A DNA stretch of 64,000 bases from a virus: positions 1 through 64,000 of IMG/VR virus record IMGVR_UViG_3300008267_000013. One strand, written 5' to 3'. Positions 33,989 to 42,634 of the stretch are shown piece by piece (the first letter of the stretch is position 1; every line of letters begins with the position of its first letter). The translations under genes and the position numbers were made by a program. The notes under the pieces were generated by a model. It saw only the letters and a list, made by a program, of their open reading frames with translations, did not search any database and had not been told where the DNA came from.

Positions 33989-34094
33989 TAAAACTAATCG
34001 AGAAATGGCAATGACATGGTTTGTTGAAGTCTATAACAGTCAAAAAATAGTTAAATTAACCTGCCCAGAATGCCACAATAAAAACAATGGATGA
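33873..34094 (+). CDS. Zinc-ribbon protein starting M-N-R-K-Q-R-R
   Basis: 73 aa. A basic start, then C-S-V-C (about residue 31) and C-P-E-C (about 64) around W-F-V-E-V and V-K-L-T. I know this layout from many phages as a zinc-ribbon protein of unknown role. SD AAGGCGG is in place, and the frame overlaps the upstream gene by 116 bp. Confidence 0.7.
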   Translation: MNRKQRRQLKKLAGEKATSTIDLMLNMPSECSVCQNPYDKTNREMAMTWFVEVYNSQKIVKLTCPECHNKNNG

Positions 34095-34407
34095 ATACGG
34101 TACATCAAAAAAGAAATATGTATTCCATGACCATGACCATCTCCATGCGAAGTTGGTTGTTAAACTTATGGAAGATGGTATAAAGCAGGGCATTCTCTTT
34201 AGAGAGTTTTTAAAGGCTTATTCAGAGGATAACCCTGATATACGTAAGTGGGTTGAAAATAATCCAAATATGAAAATTAGCAATCGTTCGATGGCTAAAA
34301 GAAAGATGCAACAACGAAAGCTTGAGTTGATAAATAAAAAGTTTAACCTTGATCAAAAAGAGGTTGATGAAATATTTGACATCCTAGCGGATGAATTTGG
34401 TGATTAA
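34087..34407 (+). CDS. Unknown helical protein
   Basis: 106 aa, highly charged, with a His-rich N-terminal H-D-H-D-H-L-H that might bind metal. The C-terminal half is helical (D-Q-K-E-V-D-E-I-F-D-I-L). Overlaps both neighbours (by 8 bp and 1 bp). Function unknown. Confidence 0.65.
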   Translation: MDEYGTSKKKYVFHDHDHLHAKLVVKLMEDGIKQGILFREFLKAYSEDNPDIRKWVENNPNMKISNRSMAKRKMQQRKLELINKKFNLDQKEVDEIFDILADEFGD

Positions 34408-34655
34408 TGGACTATTTAGGATGTACGGATCAATGTCGAAAAGATAAATGCCCATGCAGCAGAGAAGCGTGCCGGCATTGGATGGATTACAAAGAAGATT
34501 TAAATTGTAGTGTTATAGCGGCTGAAGATCATGGACCTATGACACTTGAGGAAGTCAGTAAAAGAATTGGTTTAACTCTTGTACGCGTTAAACAAATTGA
34601 AGATGCGGCAATGAATAAGATGAAAAAAAGAATTTTGCCAATACTTCATGAATAA
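34407..34655 (+). CDS. Mini sigma-70 region 4-like HTH protein
   Basis: 82 aa. Residues 45-78 (M-T-L-E-E-V-S-K-R-I-G-L-T, then V-R-V-K-Q-I-E-D-A-A) match the region 4.2 helix-turn-helix of sigma-70, including the R-V-x-Q-I-E recognition helix. The N-terminal third has five Cys in C-x3-C, C-x-C and C-R-H spacing, possibly a zinc site. No other sigma regions are present. It could bind RNA polymerase beta-flap or -35 DNA as a phage transcription switch, comparable in principle with T4 gp55/AsiA-type factors. Confidence 0.75.
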   Translation: MDYLGCTDQCRKDKCPCSREACRHWMDYKEDLNCSVIAAEDHGPMTLEEVSKRIGLTLVRVKQIEDAAMNKMKKRILPILHE

Positions 34656-34679
34656 TTTTTTACTTTTGAGGTAGTAGAT

Positions 34680-34689
34680 ACTATTTATT
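34680..34689 (+). promoter_or_regulatory. ACTATTTATT motif, possible phage promoter element
   Basis: One of several intergenic copies of A-C-T-A-(A/T)-T-T-A-T, here in an 82-bp AT-rich gap before the acidic core-like gene, which has SD TAGGAG. See the finding on this motif. Confidence 0.4.
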
Positions 34690-34737
34690 ATGTATTTTGC
34701 CAATTTTTGGATATTATAAATCCCTAGGAGATAAATA

Positions 34738-35496
34738 ATGGCTGATAAGAAATTACTAGAAGAGGCAACTATTCGCAGATTCATGAAACTAGCGAATATT
34801 GCTCCAACTGAGAAAGGCGTACTAACTGAAGGTACCATGAAAGTTAAACTATCCGGTCAAGAACCAGCTGGTGGCCGTGCTGCGTTCCCAATGGCTAGCC
34901 AAGGTGTACGTGGTCCAGTACGCGAAGAAGCTGAAGAGGAAATGAAAAAAGAAGGTTGGATGAAAGAAGCCGACGAAGAAGAAGCCGCTCCAGAAGCTGA
35001 TGCAGCTGATATGGGCGACATGGCAGGCGACGATATGGGCGCCCCAGCGGAAGGGGGTGATCTAGAGTCTGCTGTTGCAAGCGTTGTTGATGCATTAAAT
35101 GGTCTACTAGCTGCTGCGGGTATGGAAGATAAAGAAGTAGAACTAGACTCTGGATCAGAAGAAGGTGGCGAAGAAGCTGCTGGTATGGAAGATGAAATGG
35201 CTGCTCCAATGGCCGAAGCCAAAGAAGAAGAAGAAAAAGAAGGTAAAAAAGAAGAAGAGGAAGAAGAACTAGAAGAAAGCATTGAACTAGTTGACGACAC
35301 TCTTATCGAGAAACTTGTACAACGCGTATCAGCTCGTCTAGTTGCTGAAGCTCGCAAACAAAAAGATGCTAAACTAGCCGAAGCTAAAAAAGGCGGCGCT
35401 GGTAACTGGCTAGCCAAGCCAAAACACTCCAAGCCACCAAAAGCCAAAGGTAACCCAACCAAAGGTGGCACTCCATTCAAGGGTGGAAAGAAATAG
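34738..35496 (+). CDS. Acidic, Ala/Glu-rich core or scaffold-like protein
   Basis: 252 aa, extremely rich in Glu, Ala and Gly in the middle, with a basic Gly/Lys/Pro C-terminus. The N-terminus E-A-T-I-R-R-F-M-K-L-A-N-I resembles the tags of neighbouring proteins and has L-x-E sites suited to a prohead protease. A strong terminator follows, so it is expressed as a defined unit. It is a good candidate for a prohead core or internal head protein, but there is no family match I can name. Confidence 0.65.
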   Translation: MADKKLLEEATIRRFMKLANIAPTEKGVLTEGTMKVKLSGQEPAGGRAAFPMASQGVRGPVREEAEEEMKKEGWMKEADEEEAAPEADAADMGDMAGDDMGAPAEGGDLESAVASVVDALNGLLAAAGMEDKEVELDSGSEEGGEEAAGMEDEMAAPMAEAKEEEEKEGKKEEEEEELEESIELVDDTLIEKLVQRVSARLVAEARKQKDAKLAEAKKGGAGNWLAKPKHSKPPKAKGNPTKGGTPFKGGKK

Positions 35497-35515
35497 TATT
35501 AAGCGGTAAATATTA

Positions 35516-35548
35516 AAAAGAGCGGCTGGGTGACCGGTCGCTCTTTTT
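35516..35548 (+). terminator. Intrinsic terminator
   Basis: AAAAGAGCGG-type left arm (35516-35525) pairs with GTCGCTCTTTTT (35537-35548). The core AGAGCG/CGCTCT is followed by five T. Confidence 0.85.
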
Positions 35549-35602
35549 GTTTGTTCTTTACAAGATATTTTGTAAGTGTTAAGATGTATCGGAGGTGAAA
35601 AA

Positions 35603-35968
35603 ATGGTAGATGCTTTTATGTTTTTTGTACTTGGTGTTGTAACGATGAGAGTGTTGCAATTCCTGTTGGGTATAGTTCCAAATTATTATATATTTAAACA
35701 AGCTGAGTACTCAGCGTTTAGAATACTGGCTGATGTTCATTTACAAAAATTAACTGTTATGAAGATAATTGAGGCTTGTTATTTTGATACAGGCAGGGGA
35801 GATGAATTTTTAGCTATACAAAATGAAGTAAATAAACGCTACAATGATATAATTAGTAAGTGTATAGAACGTATCAAGACTTCACTACCATACAAAACTA
35901 CTTATAATAATCTACAAGAAGCAATAGAAACTCTGATAGAGGAGAAAAGAAATGAACATCAAAGATGA
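35603..35968 (+). CDS. Membrane-anchored small protein
   Basis: 121 aa from the ATG with SD GGAGGTG. Residues 4-32 are hydrophobic (F-M-F-F-V-L-G-V-V) and form one N-terminal TM helix. The rest is helical and charged, probably cytoplasmic. Overlaps the next gene by 17 bp. Function unknown. Confidence 0.65.
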   Translation: MVDAFMFFVLGVVTMRVLQFLLGIVPNYYIFKQAEYSAFRILADVHLQKLTVMKIIEACYFDTGRGDEFLAIQNEVNKRYNDIISKCIERIKTSLPYKTTYNNLQEAIETLIEEKRNEHQR

Positions 35969-36143
35969 GGCAATGCTGGAAACAATTAGAAAAATGATCG
36001 TAGAAGCAAAGAAGGAAATGGGTAATAAGAAAATCCTAACAGAAGGTAAAACGGCAAAGGAAGTATTTAATCAACACGACAAGAATCTTAAAGAATATAT
36101 TCTTGAGAATGTTTTAAAGACCCTATCAGAAACACAAAAGTAA
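35952..36143 (+). CDS. Small tagged helical protein
   Basis: 63 aa. The start L-E-T-I-R-K-M-I-V-E-A-K-K fits the shared amphipathic N-terminal pattern with an I-V-E protease-like site. The remainder is Lys/Glu-rich helix. SD GAGGAG. Function unknown. Confidence 0.62.
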   Translation: MNIKDEAMLETIRKMIVEAKKEMGNKKILTEGKTAKEVFNQHDKNLKEYILENVLKTLSETQK

Positions 36144-36421
36144 TGACCGTAAAAGATCCTAAAAAAATCATTAGAAATCTTTTCGATAAATATGCCACCA
36201 AAGAAGAAAATGTGGTGTATGCAGAAAAACTATTTATTATAAATACAGTTATAAATTATTTATTTAAAGATAAACATTATACTTCCATAGACAAGGTAAA
36301 ATTAGTTGAATATGGTGAAATTATTAATAAATATTTAAAGGATGAAGTTGACATCTACTGGAAAGATGATACACTAATGGTTGAGGATGTTGAGGGTGTT
36401 AGAAAACCTAGCGGGGTATAA
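36143..36421 (+). CDS. Small unknown protein
   Basis: 92 aa, starting at the upstream stop (TAATG). Mostly helical with hydrophobic residues 28-40. The C-terminus is acidic. No motif recognised. Confidence 0.6.
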   Translation: MTVKDPKKIIRNLFDKYATKEENVVYAEKLFIINTVINYLFKDKHYTSIDKVKLVEYGEIINKYLKDEVDIYWKDDTLMVEDVEGVRKPSGV

Positions 36422-36422
36422 A

Positions 36423-36725
36423 ATGAGGCCAACTGCTTGGAAGCTTTATGAATCTAATGATTGTGTTACCTACAGGATTCAATTTGATGAAGTACCTTGG
36501 AAGTTCAAGAAAGCATTGCATGAAGCTATGAAAGATTGGAAATCTGGTCCATATGGTTGGCATAAAACAACTGGTAACCAACTATATACGTTTAGTAAAG
36601 AATTTAAGAATCTGGAAGACTGGACGCAATGGGCCGAATCATTCCCTATCCAGATAACCGAGAAGCGTGTGTGGGGCGACCGGGAAAAAATCATTCTACA
36701 CGGAAAGAAGACAAAAAATGGCTAG
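36423..36725 (+). CDS. Small Trp-rich unknown protein
   Basis: 100 aa from the ATG 1 bp after the upstream stop. Seven Trp residues and an alternating beta/alpha pattern. It overlaps the start of the ClpP-like gene by 8 bp. Function unknown. Confidence 0.6.
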   Translation: MRPTAWKLYESNDCVTYRIQFDEVPWKFKKALHEAMKDWKSGPYGWHKTTGNQLYTFSKEFKNLEDWTQWAESFPIQITEKRVWGDREKIILHGKKTKNG

Positions 36726-37386
36726 AATCACAAAGAAGAGCAAGATCTCAGGTGAACAAGAAATTGCTGTTGAAGAGGATGAATCCGGAAACCTAATTAT
36801 TATGCAGCCACCAGCTGCTCCAGAGGTTAAGTTTCGTAAAATTGGTTTAATTGGCGATGTTGACGAAGAGAAAAGCGCGGACATTATTCAGTCTCTATAT
36901 GCACTCAAAGAAATGGGTAGAATCGAAATCCCTCCTGCTACTAAGCGAAGCAAGCCAAAGATCTCCTATGATCCAATCGATTTTATCATCTCGACTCACG
37001 GTGGAAGTGCTAGTGATATGTTTGCGATGTACGATGTGATGCGTGATGTACGCTCAGATGGCTGCGAAATCCACACTTTTGGTGTTGGTAAGGTTATGAG
37101 TGCAGGTGTGTTGCTTCTAGCTGCTGGAACAAAAGGTGAGCGTAAAATTGGTAAGCATTGCCGTGTTATGATGCACTCAGTTATTGGTGGTAACAGCGGC
37201 CCAATCTTTAATCTTGAGAACGAGATGAAAGAAGTACGCGCAACTCAAGAACGTTATATTCAAGCTCTTAAATCAGAAACAAAAATGTCCATTAAACAGA
37301 TTAATAATTTCTTTAATCGCCATGTTGATATCTATTTATCGGCTGAAGAAGCAGTTAAATTAGGAATTGCTGACATTGTAGTTTAA
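36718..37386 (+). CDS. clpP: ClpP-like serine protease
   Basis: 222 aa. S-T-H-G-G-S-A-S-D (oxyanion/Gly loop) is present. The nucleophile is in G-K-V-M-S-A-G-V-L-L-L-A-A-G, the His in R-V-M-M-H-S, and the Asp is probably in the A-D-I-V C-terminus or nearby. The N-terminal 40 residues are a phage-specific extension. ClpP with a host Clp ATPase degrades proteins. In phages the same fold also acts as prohead protease. It precedes tagged putative internal proteins, which could be its substrates. Confidence 0.85.
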   Translation: MARITKKSKISGEQEIAVEEDESGNLIIMQPPAAPEVKFRKIGLIGDVDEEKSADIIQSLYALKEMGRIEIPPATKRSKPKISYDPIDFIISTHGGSASDMFAMYDVMRDVRSDGCEIHTFGVGKVMSAGVLLLAAGTKGERKIGKHCRVMMHSVIGGNSGPIFNLENEMKEVRATQERYIQALKSETKMSIKQINNFFNRHVDIYLSAEEAVKLGIADIVV

Positions 37387-37400
37387 GGAAGAACATTTAA

Positions 37401-39461
37401 ATGATAAAGAAGAAAGATATAGACCTAGGCTCTATTGTTAAGCAGAGTATCTTAGAATCCAAGAAAGATCTTGGAATTATAGCAGAACAAGAGAATTCCA
37501 AAACAAATAAGAAAAAATTTGTTTACAGGGAGTTTGATCCAATAAGAGACATAAAACTAGTTGACATGAACCCCGGTGCTTGGAGTCTTGCTGGAAATCC
37601 TGATGCTAATGATATTGATGCGGTTTTACAGAATTTAGTAGAAGCCGGCGAAGACCCAATACAGAAAATCAAAAGTTTATTTAAAAATTTAAATGAATTG
37701 ATGAAAGTTACCAAAACATCAGCAGGTTTAACAATAAGTAAAAGCGCTAGAGAATTTTCGTCACAGCAAGAAAAATTTTCTCATGCACAAATCATGAGAT
37801 TACTGTACACAATGTTTGTTGAAAGTAAACCAGGTGTTACAGGAACATGGTTTGAATCTTTTATAGCTAGAGCAGTTGGAGGTTACTCCACAAACAGAGA
37901 CGATATAACCATAGAAGATGTGAGAGTTGGTAATAACTTCCTAAGTTTGAAAGTTATCTCATCAGGAACTGATATAACTGGTTCCAAGTTCAATTTAGCA
38001 AGAGGTATATTATCTGCCGAAGAAGCTGGTGGCGCTGATTCGGGAATCATATATTTAGTGTGCGTAAAAGATACAAATAGTTTTCCTATGTATTTTGAAA
38101 CATTTTCATTTAAAATAAATAAAAATAACTTTTTCAAGTTTGTTTGCAGAAAACCAAACCCAACCGCAGATGAAATAAAAGCGCAAGCAGAGAGTATTCT
38201 TGGCCGTTTTATAGACGCTTTACCAGATAACTTAAAAACTAATCCTAACTTTAAAAAAACACTATCCGAGAATCTAATATTAGAAGGAAGACCAGTAACA
38301 TCAATAAAAATAAAACAATTAACTGCCGCAGCAGAAAATTATGCTACTGATAAGCTTGGTTGGAATAAGCAAGCAGGTGATTTGATTTCACACTTTTTCA
38401 CAAAATATTTTGAAGATTTAGTTGAAAATGTTTATAGTGTTTCTTTAAATATTAAAATAGGTGATAAAAGTCTTTACGAAGCATTAAGCGGCACTAAAGA
38501 AACTAAGGCATTATTTCCAGGATTCAATGAATTAAAAAAATTAATGAATCCAAATGATAAACCACAACAATCGTTTATAAATGACGTTCTTTATTCTAAA
38601 ATAATGCAAGGCTATTATAATCTCTCTGATAATCACAATGTGTGGTCGTTCGCGGAAACTATTGAGCCAGATAAAAATATTAGAAATCTAGCTGTAAGAG
38701 TAAATAATAGAGAAGTATTATCACCTGAAGAATATAAAATAATTGATGATCACTTAAAAAATAATAGTAGTAAATATGTAAACGCTTGGAAAACATTTGT
38801 AGAAAATGAAAAGGTTGTTAGTTTCTTTAAATTTCTTGATGAGTTTGCTTATTATGCACAAAAAGCACAAAAAGAAGCATCATCCAGCGCCAACCCAGAA
38901 CAACCTGCTTTAGCTCAACCAGAAATCCCTAGTCAGCCGCAGACAGGACTTCAAAACAAAACTTCATCGTATATTGATCTATTCTTTAAGTACGTTAAGA
39001 CAAACTCTGAAACATTCAAAATATTAAGTCAATCAGAAAATAGTAAGCAATTAGAGGAATCTAAAAAAGATACCGGCTCAAGATTCGAAATGTCTATCAG
39101 TTTAGCTAAAACTTTAGCTAATACTTCCGAGGCTGAACTTGATGATGCGTATGATACTGTGTACGTTGATACAAAATTTTTATTGAAAGAAGGAACACAA
39201 CTAGAAAATGAATTAAAAAATGATATATTTATGAAATTGTTTAAAGATAAACACGACTTAGAACAAAGATATTTACAATATTTCGCCTATGGAGAACTTG
39301 AGGGTGCTAAATTATTAACTAGTGTTGTTGATGATTTAAAGAAAGATTCTACAGATTTCTTACAGGGATTAGCTAATAAACAGCCCGTACAAGAAAATAA
39401 AAACAATAAACACTTGACAAAACAATGGGCAATGGATATATTCAATAAGTTGATCAAATAG
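37401..39461 (+). CDS. Large protein with N-terminal tag, unknown
   Basis: 686 aa. The N-terminus D-L-G-S-I-V-K-Q-S-I-L-E-S-K-K is like the tags of nearby proteins, with I-L-E as a possible cleavage site. The central part has D-I-T-I-E-D-V-R-V...L-S-L-K-V, an arrangement like a PD-(D/E)xK nuclease core but not decisive. A Pro/Gln-rich linker lies near residues 495-515. Between ClpP and GroEL, it may be an injected internal head protein. Confidence 0.55.
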   Translation: MIKKKDIDLGSIVKQSILESKKDLGIIAEQENSKTNKKKFVYREFDPIRDIKLVDMNPGAWSLAGNPDANDIDAVLQNLVEAGEDPIQKIKSLFKNLNELMKVTKTSAGLTISKSAREFSSQQEKFSHAQIMRLLYTMFVESKPGVTGTWFESFIARAVGGYSTNRDDITIEDVRVGNNFLSLKVISSGTDITGSKFNLARGILSAEEAGGADSGIIYLVCVKDTNSFPMYFETFSFKINKNNFFKFVCRKPNPTADEIKAQAESILGRFIDALPDNLKTNPNFKKTLSENLILEGRPVTSIKIKQLTAAAENYATDKLGWNKQAGDLISHFFTKYFEDLVENVYSVSLNIKIGDKSLYEALSGTKETKALFPGFNELKKLMNPNDKPQQSFINDVLYSKIMQGYYNLSDNHNVWSFAETIEPDKNIRNLAVRVNNREVLSPEEYKIIDDHLKNNSSKYVNAWKTFVENEKVVSFFKFLDEFAYYAQKAQKEASSSANPEQPALAQPEIPSQPQTGLQNKTSSYIDLFFKYVKTNSETFKILSQSENSKQLEESKKDTGSRFEMSISLAKTLANTSEAELDDAYDTVYVDTKFLLKEGTQLENELKNDIFMKLFKDKHDLEQRYLQYFAYGELEGAKLLTSVVDDLKKDSTDFLQGLANKQPVQENKNNKHLTKQWAMDIFNKLIK

Positions 39462-39469
39462 GAGGAACC

Positions 39470-41035
39470 GTGAAGGTTTACAACAAAGAATCAGATTTAA
39501 ATCAAAAAATTGTATCAGGTGTTAAAAAGTTAGCCGAAGCTGTTGGAACAACATTGGGGCCAAAAGGCCGTAATGTTATAATTCAACAAAAAGGTAAGAC
39601 GCCATTCATAACAAAAGATGGAATTTCAGTCGCTTCTCATATTGAATTTGAAGATCCGTTTGAGAACGCTGGCGCTCAAGTTTTAAAGCAAGTATCGCAG
39701 AGGACAGTAGAGGATTGTGGTGATGGTACGACAACATCAACAATTCTTGCAGCTGCTGTATTAACTAAATCGCAGAAGTACATAACTGCTGGTTCTTCCC
39801 CGACAGATATTCGTCGCGGTATGGAGAAGGCTGTTGAAGGCATTGTTGCTAATTTAAAGGATCTTGCAAAGCCAATCTCAAGTGTAGAAGATATTGAACA
39901 TATAGCGACAATATCAGCAAACGGTGATAAAAAAATTGGTAAACTAATTGCGACAGCTGTTGATAAAGCAGGTGTCGATGGAGCCATTTCTATCGAAGAA
40001 GGCCGCGCTCTAGAAACAAAATTAGATATCGTAGAAGGATTTCAGTTTGACGCTGGTTACGCCTCTCCGCAATTTATTACCGATGAACGCAAGGGTTCTG
40101 TAAGATATGAAAACGCTCTTGTTCTCGTAACAGACCAAGATATGGAACATATTGATGATATGATCCCTGTTCTAGAGATTGCAGCACGTGATAAGCGCCC
40201 ACTTGTTATTGTTGCCGAATCTGTTGAAGGACAGGCTCTTGCAGCTCTTATCATGAACGCAGTACGTGGTACAATGCGTGTTATGGCTATTAAAGCCCCA
40301 CGATATGGTCAAGAACGCAAGAATCTATTAAAAGATCTCTCAATATCAGTTGGAGCTAAGTTTATTTCCAAAGAACACGGCATGTTGCTAAGAGATGTCA
40401 AATTGGTAGATCTAGGCTCAGTTAAGAGCGTAGAATCATTAAAGAATTGGTCAACATTTGTTGGCGGAAAGGGTGATCATGAAGAAATTGAAAAGCGCAT
40501 TGAATCACTTAAAAATGAAATTACTCAAACCGATGACCTATCTGAATGTAGCCGCATCCAGGATCGTATCACAAGACTCGCAGCAGGCGTGGCTATTATA
40601 TCTGTTGGGGGAGTTACAGAAGTAGATATGATTGAGCGTAAACACCGTATCGAAGATGCGTTATCCGCAGTTAAGAGCGCTCAAGAGGAGGGAATATTAC
40701 CTGGTGGTGGCGTAGCTCTGCTGCGTGCAATAGCAGGATTAAATGTTACAGGTGACAATCAAGATGAAGAATTTGGTATACAAATCATCAAAGACGCATG
40801 TGAAGCTCCTATCCGTAAGATAGCCGAAAACTGTAATGAAAAAGCGGATGTCATCATCAATAATTTAACTGGTCGCGATACTTGGATTGGTTATGATTTT
40901 AAAGATGGAATATATGTAAATTTCCAAACGGTTGGAGTGCTCGATCCTGCAAAAGTAACACGCTGCGCTCTTCAAAATGCTGTGTCAGCAGCCTCAACTT
41001 TATTGACAACAAATTACGCCATTATTGAAGTCTGA
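39470..41035 (+). CDS. groEL: GroEL-type chaperonin
   Basis: 521 aa from GTG with SD AGGAGG. Hallmarks: T-L-G-P-K-G-R-N-V near residue 30, D-G-T-T-T-S near 85, and a late G-G-G-V-A-L-L-R. The usual C-terminal Gly-Gly-Met tail is missing and it is slightly shorter than E. coli GroEL (548 aa). Phage GroELs can work with altered co-chaperonin needs. The GroES-like protein at 23181 is the natural partner. It probably folds the phage's own capsid proteins. Confidence 0.95.
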   Translation: MKVYNKESDLNQKIVSGVKKLAEAVGTTLGPKGRNVIIQQKGKTPFITKDGISVASHIEFEDPFENAGAQVLKQVSQRTVEDCGDGTTTSTILAAAVLTKSQKYITAGSSPTDIRRGMEKAVEGIVANLKDLAKPISSVEDIEHIATISANGDKKIGKLIATAVDKAGVDGAISIEEGRALETKLDIVEGFQFDAGYASPQFITDERKGSVRYENALVLVTDQDMEHIDDMIPVLEIAARDKRPLVIVAESVEGQALAALIMNAVRGTMRVMAIKAPRYGQERKNLLKDLSISVGAKFISKEHGMLLRDVKLVDLGSVKSVESLKNWSTFVGGKGDHEEIEKRIESLKNEITQTDDLSECSRIQDRITRLAAGVAIISVGGVTEVDMIERKHRIEDALSAVKSAQEEGILPGGGVALLRAIAGLNVTGDNQDEEFGIQIIKDACEAPIRKIAENCNEKADVIINNLTGRDTWIGYDFKDGIYVNFQTVGVLDPAKVTRCALQNAVSAASTLLTTNYAIIEV

Positions 41036-41082
41036 TAACTATTTATTAGAGGCGGTATTTTTCATGAAAGGGGGGTAGCGAA

Positions 41083-41403
41083 ATGGACCAACAAAATAGC
41101 TTTAGAGATATAGAAGAAGTGATGATCGAAATTAAGATTGGAACTGAGAGAATAACCAGCAAATTAGAGCAGTTAGGCGATACCATCTCTAAGCTTGAGA
41201 GTTCCATTTCACGTATAGATAGTGCTATCTCCTCTCAAGAAAGAAGACTAATTGTTTTAGAGCAATCTGTTCCTAGAAATTTATTGGAAGACCTAGCACT
41301 TCTGAAGAATTCACAAGCTAATCAAACAAAGCTTATGTGGCTTATAGGTGGTGCTGCTGTTTCTGGTTGGTTAAAAACAATCTTTACCTTGATAACTCAG
41401 TAA
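41083..41403 (+). CDS. Coiled-coil protein with C-terminal TM helix (XhlA/holin-like)
   Basis: 106 aa. Residues 15-75 have heptad-like Ile/Leu spacing (coiled coil), and a single hydrophobic helix (W-L-I-G-G-A-A-V-S-G-W-L) ends the protein. This matches the layout of XhlA-type holin-associated proteins. SD GGGGG is present. ACTATTTATT lies 36 bp upstream. It has its own terminator. Not near the endolysin, so a lysis role is uncertain. Confidence 0.55.
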   Translation: MDQQNSFRDIEEVMIEIKIGTERITSKLEQLGDTISKLESSISRIDSAISSQERRLIVLEQSVPRNLLEDLALLKNSQANQTKLMWLIGGAAVSGWLKTIFTLITQ

Positions 41404-41410
41404 GAGTGTG

Positions 41411-41453
41411 TTACAATTACCGGGAAGTGGCTTATGCTGCTTCTCGGTTTTTT
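41411..41453 (+). promoter_or_regulatory. Promoter-like sequence inside a terminator hairpin
   Basis: ACCGGGAAG (41419-41427) pairs with CTTCTCGGT (41440-41448) followed by six T. TATGCT (41433-41438) is in the loop, and TTACAA (41411-41416) is 16 bp upstream. Same design as at 9144, 21853 and 27338. Confidence 0.65.
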
Positions 41454-41465
41454 ATTGGAGGATAT

Positions 41466-41783
41466 ATGAACGTTAAAATTAGTTTTACAATACCAATTGA
41501 AGAATTACCAAATAAGATTTATGGGATTCTTAAAGAAAATGTTAATAAATTAGAAGATGCAGGTGAAATGTTAAACCAAGTATCAATAAACCAGAGTAAC
41601 TTAATATCTTCTATTAAAAATATAGATTCTATAAGAAAGTTACTACTTACAGTTGATACGCAGCTTGGAGATTGCTATAATATCCTTCTTGGTTACAACA
41701 AAGCAGTAACAGAATCTTTGTATCCAAAAGAAGAAGGGGTAAATAATGCAGTCGATGTGGACAACGACTCTTCACAAGGGTGA
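41466..41783 (+). CDS. Small helical protein, unknown
   Basis: 105 aa from the ATG with SD GGAGG. After a short beta start, a long helical region with Ile/Leu/Val heptads suggests a coiled coil. The 3' end overlaps the next gene by 38 bp. Function unknown. Confidence 0.6.
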   Translation: MNVKISFTIPIEELPNKIYGILKENVNKLEDAGEMLNQVSINQSNLISSIKNIDSIRKLLLTVDTQLGDCYNILLGYNKAVTESLYPKEEGVNNAVDVDNDSSQG

Positions 41784-41952
41784 TATAGTAAAGATTCCTC
41801 AGAACACTCATCTTTTTAGGGGAACATCGTTTTTTGTACCAGATAAACCAATATACGGAATAATTACAGAAGAAATAGAAGGTTATTACGATATTATGGT
41901 AAATGGCGAGAATTGGCTAGCCTTTAAGTGTGAAGTATACCCAGGGAGATAA
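41746..41952 (+). CDS. GDI-family small protein
   Basis: 68 aa. K-G-D-I-V-K-I-P near the start, then a beta-rich body, as in the array at 51580-57331, but without the K-V-A end. Starts inside the upstream frame. An SH3-like barrel is inferred. Confidence 0.6.
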   Translation: MQSMWTTTLHKGDIVKIPQNTHLFRGTSFFVPDKPIYGIITEEIEGYYDIMVNGENWLAFKCEVYPGR

Positions 41953-41953
41953 C

Positions 41954-42232
41954 ATGGTTAGATTTACAGAAGTTTATCAGAAACAAGGTACTAATCAATA
42001 TAGTATGAGAGAGATTACTATCAACCCACAACACGTTGTAGCCTTTAGGGAAGATCCAGGTGTTCAGTCTGCATTAAATGAAAATAGACTACCAGAAGGT
42101 CTTTCTAAGAATATTGGCTTTACTCGTATCTATTTAAATTCAGGGCAGTTTAGTCTAAATGTTGTTGTAGCTGGTTCGCCAGAGATGGTGGAACAAAAAA
42201 TGTCCACCTCTAAGAAGCTGCTCAAGGGCTAA
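41954..42232 (+). CDS. Small beta-rich protein, unknown
   Basis: 92 aa from the ATG with SD GGGAG, 1 bp after the upstream stop. Alternating hydrophobic residues in I-T-I-N-P-Q-H-V-V-A-F and F-S-L-N-V-V-V suggest a small beta fold. Function unknown. Confidence 0.62.
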   Translation: MVRFTEVYQKQGTNQYSMREITINPQHVVAFREDPGVQSALNENRLPEGLSKNIGFTRIYLNSGQFSLNVVVAGSPEMVEQKMSTSKKLLKG

Positions 42233-42235
42233 TCT

Positions 42236-42634
42236 ATGGCAGAAGATAATCAAGATGATGATGAACTAAAAGATTATTTTGTTGTTAAGTTTGAAAAATT
42301 CCTTCAGCTGATGGAAGAAATAGAACACAAATATCAAATACTTGCTGATTTAATTCATGAACAAGTATTAGCTACATTACCAGACTTTTGGGAAGGTACT
42401 CCTATAAAAGATCTAATGAGGTTTTTTGTAGATGTATCCGATTTAAGAGACTTTTTGGAAGATAAAATAAACAACGCTTCCGACGATGAAGTTAAGTTAG
42501 CTGCAAAATATAATATAAAAGATGTTTTGATGAAAACAGAAGAACTAGCAAGGATGAATGTCCTACTTGTTTCAGTAGAGGAGCTAGAAGCAAGAATTGA
42601 AATAGAACATAAAATTTCTATACAGACCCATTGA
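42236..42634 (+). CDS. Acidic helical protein, unknown
   Basis: 132 aa, strongly acidic and almost wholly helical. Heptads in the C-terminal part (E-E-L-E-A-R-I-E-I) suggest a coiled coil. No SD beyond the weak upstream context. The last codons overlap the promoter of the hsp20 gene. Confidence 0.6.
   Translation: MAEDNQDDDELKDYFVVKFEKFLQLMEEIEHKYQILADLIHEQVLATLPDFWEGTPIKDLMRFFVDVSDLRDFLEDKINNASDDEVKLAAKYNIKDVLMKTEELARMNVLLVSVEELEARIEIEHKISIQTH

Noticed and set aside
34857-35480. Long minus-strand Ser-rich ORF opposite the acidic protein gene
   Set aside because: It is the antisense of Glu/Ala-rich repeats (GAA/GAG/GCT give Ser codons on the other strand). The plus strand has SD and terminator.
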